This document shows positions 5,900-7,310 of a stretch of 7,310 nucleotides of DNA, one piece after another. A model generated the notes under the pieces. It was not told the DNA's origin, ran no database searches, and was given only the letters and a program-made list of their open reading frames with translations. A program made the position numbers and the translations under genes. Numbering within the stretch: the first letter of the stretch is position 1; each line of letters starts with the position of its first letter. Source of the DNA: Bacteroidia bacterium. GTDB taxonomy: Bacteria; Bacteroidota; Bacteroidia; NS11-12g; UBA955. The DNA is taken from contig JACMRS010000190.1 of NCBI GenBank assembly GCA_014376345.1, forward strand, positions 1 through 7,310, in the 5' to 3' direction.

Positions 5900-6826
5900 T
5901 TATTTCTTTAAAAGCTTTGCCCACCAAGGAAGCAAATTTTGCTTTAAGTGATAATATGTTGTAGGCGAACTTCCGAATTTACTGTAAAAATAAGCTACAG
6001 TAGGAATATCAGATCCTTCAAAATCCAATATCATTTCTGTTCCTGCGTATTGTTTTATGAAAGCGTCAATTAAAGTATGTGTTGCACCGTAAGCCTTCCC
6101 TTCTTCACTTGGCGCGCCAAGAACATAATGTGCACGTGAATGACTTATCAAAAACAATCCTGCTGCCAGTAACTCTCCACCAGCACCTGTAACTCCTAAC
6201 GAAATTGCTTTTCCATTTAAGACTGCCAGTTTACCAAGTGCTTCTATCTTTTCGTAAACTTCAGGCTTTACCGAAGGATTAAGCGCTCCGTATGCATTTT
6301 TATAATATTCCACTACTTTTTCAACCGGAACATCATTGATACTATCAAGTTGTTTGATTGCTGATTTTGCCAGATTTTTCTTTGCATCAGCATTGTAATT
6401 ATCATACAATTCATGATAAGGTTTATTAAGATCGAGAATGTAAGTGGTTCTGTCTGAAAGCTCTGTATCAGGCATAAATACACGACTTGAAGCATTAAGA
6501 CTGATCTCACGAAAAGAAAATTTACGAGGAATTGTATCAAAGAAATTCCATATCTGCTGAGTGGTTAATGGAAGTAATGAAAATATCCCGAGTTGCTGAA
6601 TAAAATACGGCTGATACAAATATGATAAACCATATTTTTTATTCCACACTAATGGAAATACAGCCTCATAATCATTCAAGATCAAAGCATCCCATTTCTT
6701 ACCTGCCATGCCTTCAATAAACCACGAATAGCCATAAACCATGCCATTGTAAGAGTTATCTATACAAGTGTTCCATTTGCCGGTATCAATGGCATTATGT
6801 TTTATATATTCAATTTTATTATTCAC
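5900..6826 (-). CDS. FemAB/GNAT-like acyltransferase
   Basis: This protein of about 308 residues resembles the GNAT-superfamily, FemAB/BioF2-like proteins of Bacteroidota, which probably transfer an acyl or aminoacyl group to a cell-surface sugar or peptide. Visible features are an N-terminal GLVY-like segment NGMVYGYSWF, a conserved QPYFIQQLGIF, a C-terminal GNAT-like half with AAGLFLISHSRAHYVLGAPS and KAYGATHTLIDAFI, and the signature LDFEGSDIP (about 267-275) followed by YFYSKFG. No signal peptide or membrane helix is seen, so it is cytoplasmic. No ATG lies near the N-terminus (the first in-frame Met is in NGMVYG). A GTG at 6826 gives a natural N-terminus and overlaps the preceding gene's stop by 8 bases, suggesting translational coupling; a TTG at 6841 is the alternative. 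Its stop is one base from that of the convergent lipoprotein. The substrate is unknown. Confidence 0.82.
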   Translation of the reverse strand: MNNKIEYIKHNAIDTGKWNTCIDNSYNGMVYGYSWFIEGMAGKKWDALILNDYEAVFPLVWNKKYGLSYLYQPYFIQQLGIFSLLPLTTQQIWNFFDTIPRKFSFREISLNASSRVFMPDTELSDRTTYILDLNKPYHELYDNYNADAKKNLAKSAIKQLDSINDVPVEKVVEYYKNAYGALNPSVKPEVYEKIEALGKLAVLNGKAISLGVTGAGGELLAAGLFLISHSRAHYVLGAPSEEGKAYGATHTLIDAFIKQYAGTEMILDFEGSDIPTVAYFYSKFGSSPTTYYHLKQNLLPWWAKLLKK

Positions 6827-7310
6827 TGAGAAGAAATTCAAATACGGGCCTCCATCCTACCCATTGATTTGTTTCACTTAATGATTCGTTGTGAAAAACA
6901 AATGAAAAAAATCCATTGCAATCATTTACTGCTTTTTTGATTTCCAAACTGTGCTGTATTGCTTCTTCTGGATTTAAATTCTGAAAGTGCTGAAGGGCAA
7001 CATCCATTATACAAAACGGAATAATTTCAAGATCTGTTTCTATTTCTTTTTCAAGGTTAAACCAATTAAACGGGAAAGCAATACCAGCCCTGAATCCGGT
7101 TTCATCAGAATATCCCATGCTGTATTCTTTTCTTATTCCTGCTGCGTAAAGTGATTCATAAGTTTCAGGCAATCTGAATTTTAAAAAATGCTGCCTGCCT
7201 GAAATAATTTCCTTACCCGTAATATTTGCAAGAATTTTAATCTCAGATTTCAATTCTTCCTTTTCAACAGAATCATATCCGGGATGAACTCCTACTTCAA
7301 ATTTCATTGA
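6819..7310 (-). CDS. Polysaccharide deacetylase-like protein, C-terminal part (5'-truncated by the window edge)
   Basis: The frame is open to the window end: the codon before the Met at 7307 is TCA (Ser), so that Met is internal and the true start lies outside. The visible 163 residues match the C-terminal part of Bacteroidota polysaccharide deacetylase (NodB-like) proteins. Counting the Met at 7307 as 1: EVGVHPGYDS (4-13, place of the metal-binding motif H-S/T-x-x-H), SGRQHFLKFRLPETY (36-50, RxP motif), YSMGY and GFRAG, IPFCIMDVAL, and FVFHNESL with His139 (last-motif histidine). In HPGYD the second histidine of the canonical motif is Asp, so metal binding cannot be assumed. The catalytic Asp motif lies outside the window. 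The downstream acyltransferase overlaps its stop. Together they suggest modification of surface polysaccharide or peptidoglycan, which is inference. Confidence 0.78.
   Translation of the reverse strand, partial: SMKFEVGVHPGYDSVEKEELKSEIKILANITGKEIISGRQHFLKFRLPETYESLYAAGIRKEYSMGYSDETGFRAGIAFPFNWFNLEKEIETDLEIIPFCIMDVALQHFQNLNPEEAIQHSLEIKKAVNDCNGFFSFVFHNESLSETNQWVGWRPVFEFLLSE

Noticed and set aside
5930..5944. AAGCAAA-T-TTTGCTT inverted repeat as terminator for the lipoprotein
   Set aside because: The one-base centre cannot form a loop without losing pairs, it lies inside the acyltransferase coding region, and no T-run follows.

Overview
The window is AT-rich chromosomal DNA from a member of the Bacteroidota. 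The nearest relatives are probably Chitinophagales, Sphingobacteriales or similar, but the exact lineage is not resolved. Four things point there: promoter matches to the phylum's TAnnTTTG -7 element just upstream of four genes; start codons with no Shine-Dalgarno sequence and A-rich leaders instead; a lipoprotein with a Cys-Lys-Lys-Asp N-terminus; and proteins of characteristically Bacteroidota type (GluP-type sugar permease, Nfu with N- and C-terminal domains, GNAT-like acyltransferase next to a deacetylase-like protein). No mobile element, CRISPR array, tRNA or rRNA was seen.

Layout. 1-596 (-): start and first 198 codons of a secreted MORN-like protein whose 3' end lies outside the window. 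597-728: divergent control region holding the promoter of that gene and two overlapping inverted repeats before uvrB. 729-2750 (+): complete uvrB. 2810-4087 (+): sugar permease of the FucP/GluP family with its own promoter. 4101-4601 (-): exported thioredoxin-fold protein with one cysteine, convergent with the permease; an inverted repeat spans both stop codons. 4602-4696: divergent promoter region. 4697-5257 (+): Nfu-type Fe-S cluster carrier. 5323-5898 (+): small lipoprotein preceded by a near-palindrome. 5900-6826 (-) and 6819-7310 (-): an overlapping gene pair, a FemAB/GNAT-like acyltransferase and the C-terminal part of a polysaccharide deacetylase-like protein, probably for cell-surface polysaccharide work.

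The genes do not form one pathway. They look like a run of small independent transcription units (DNA repair, sugar uptake, envelope redox, Fe-S assembly, envelope lipoprotein, surface polysaccharide). I see no convincing new multi-gene system. The points most worth a second look are the mutually exclusive inverted repeats before uvrB, two substitutions in the UvrB beta-hairpin, the exported one-cysteine thioredoxin-like protein, and the promoters that sit almost on top of the start codons at 2798/2810 and 4601.
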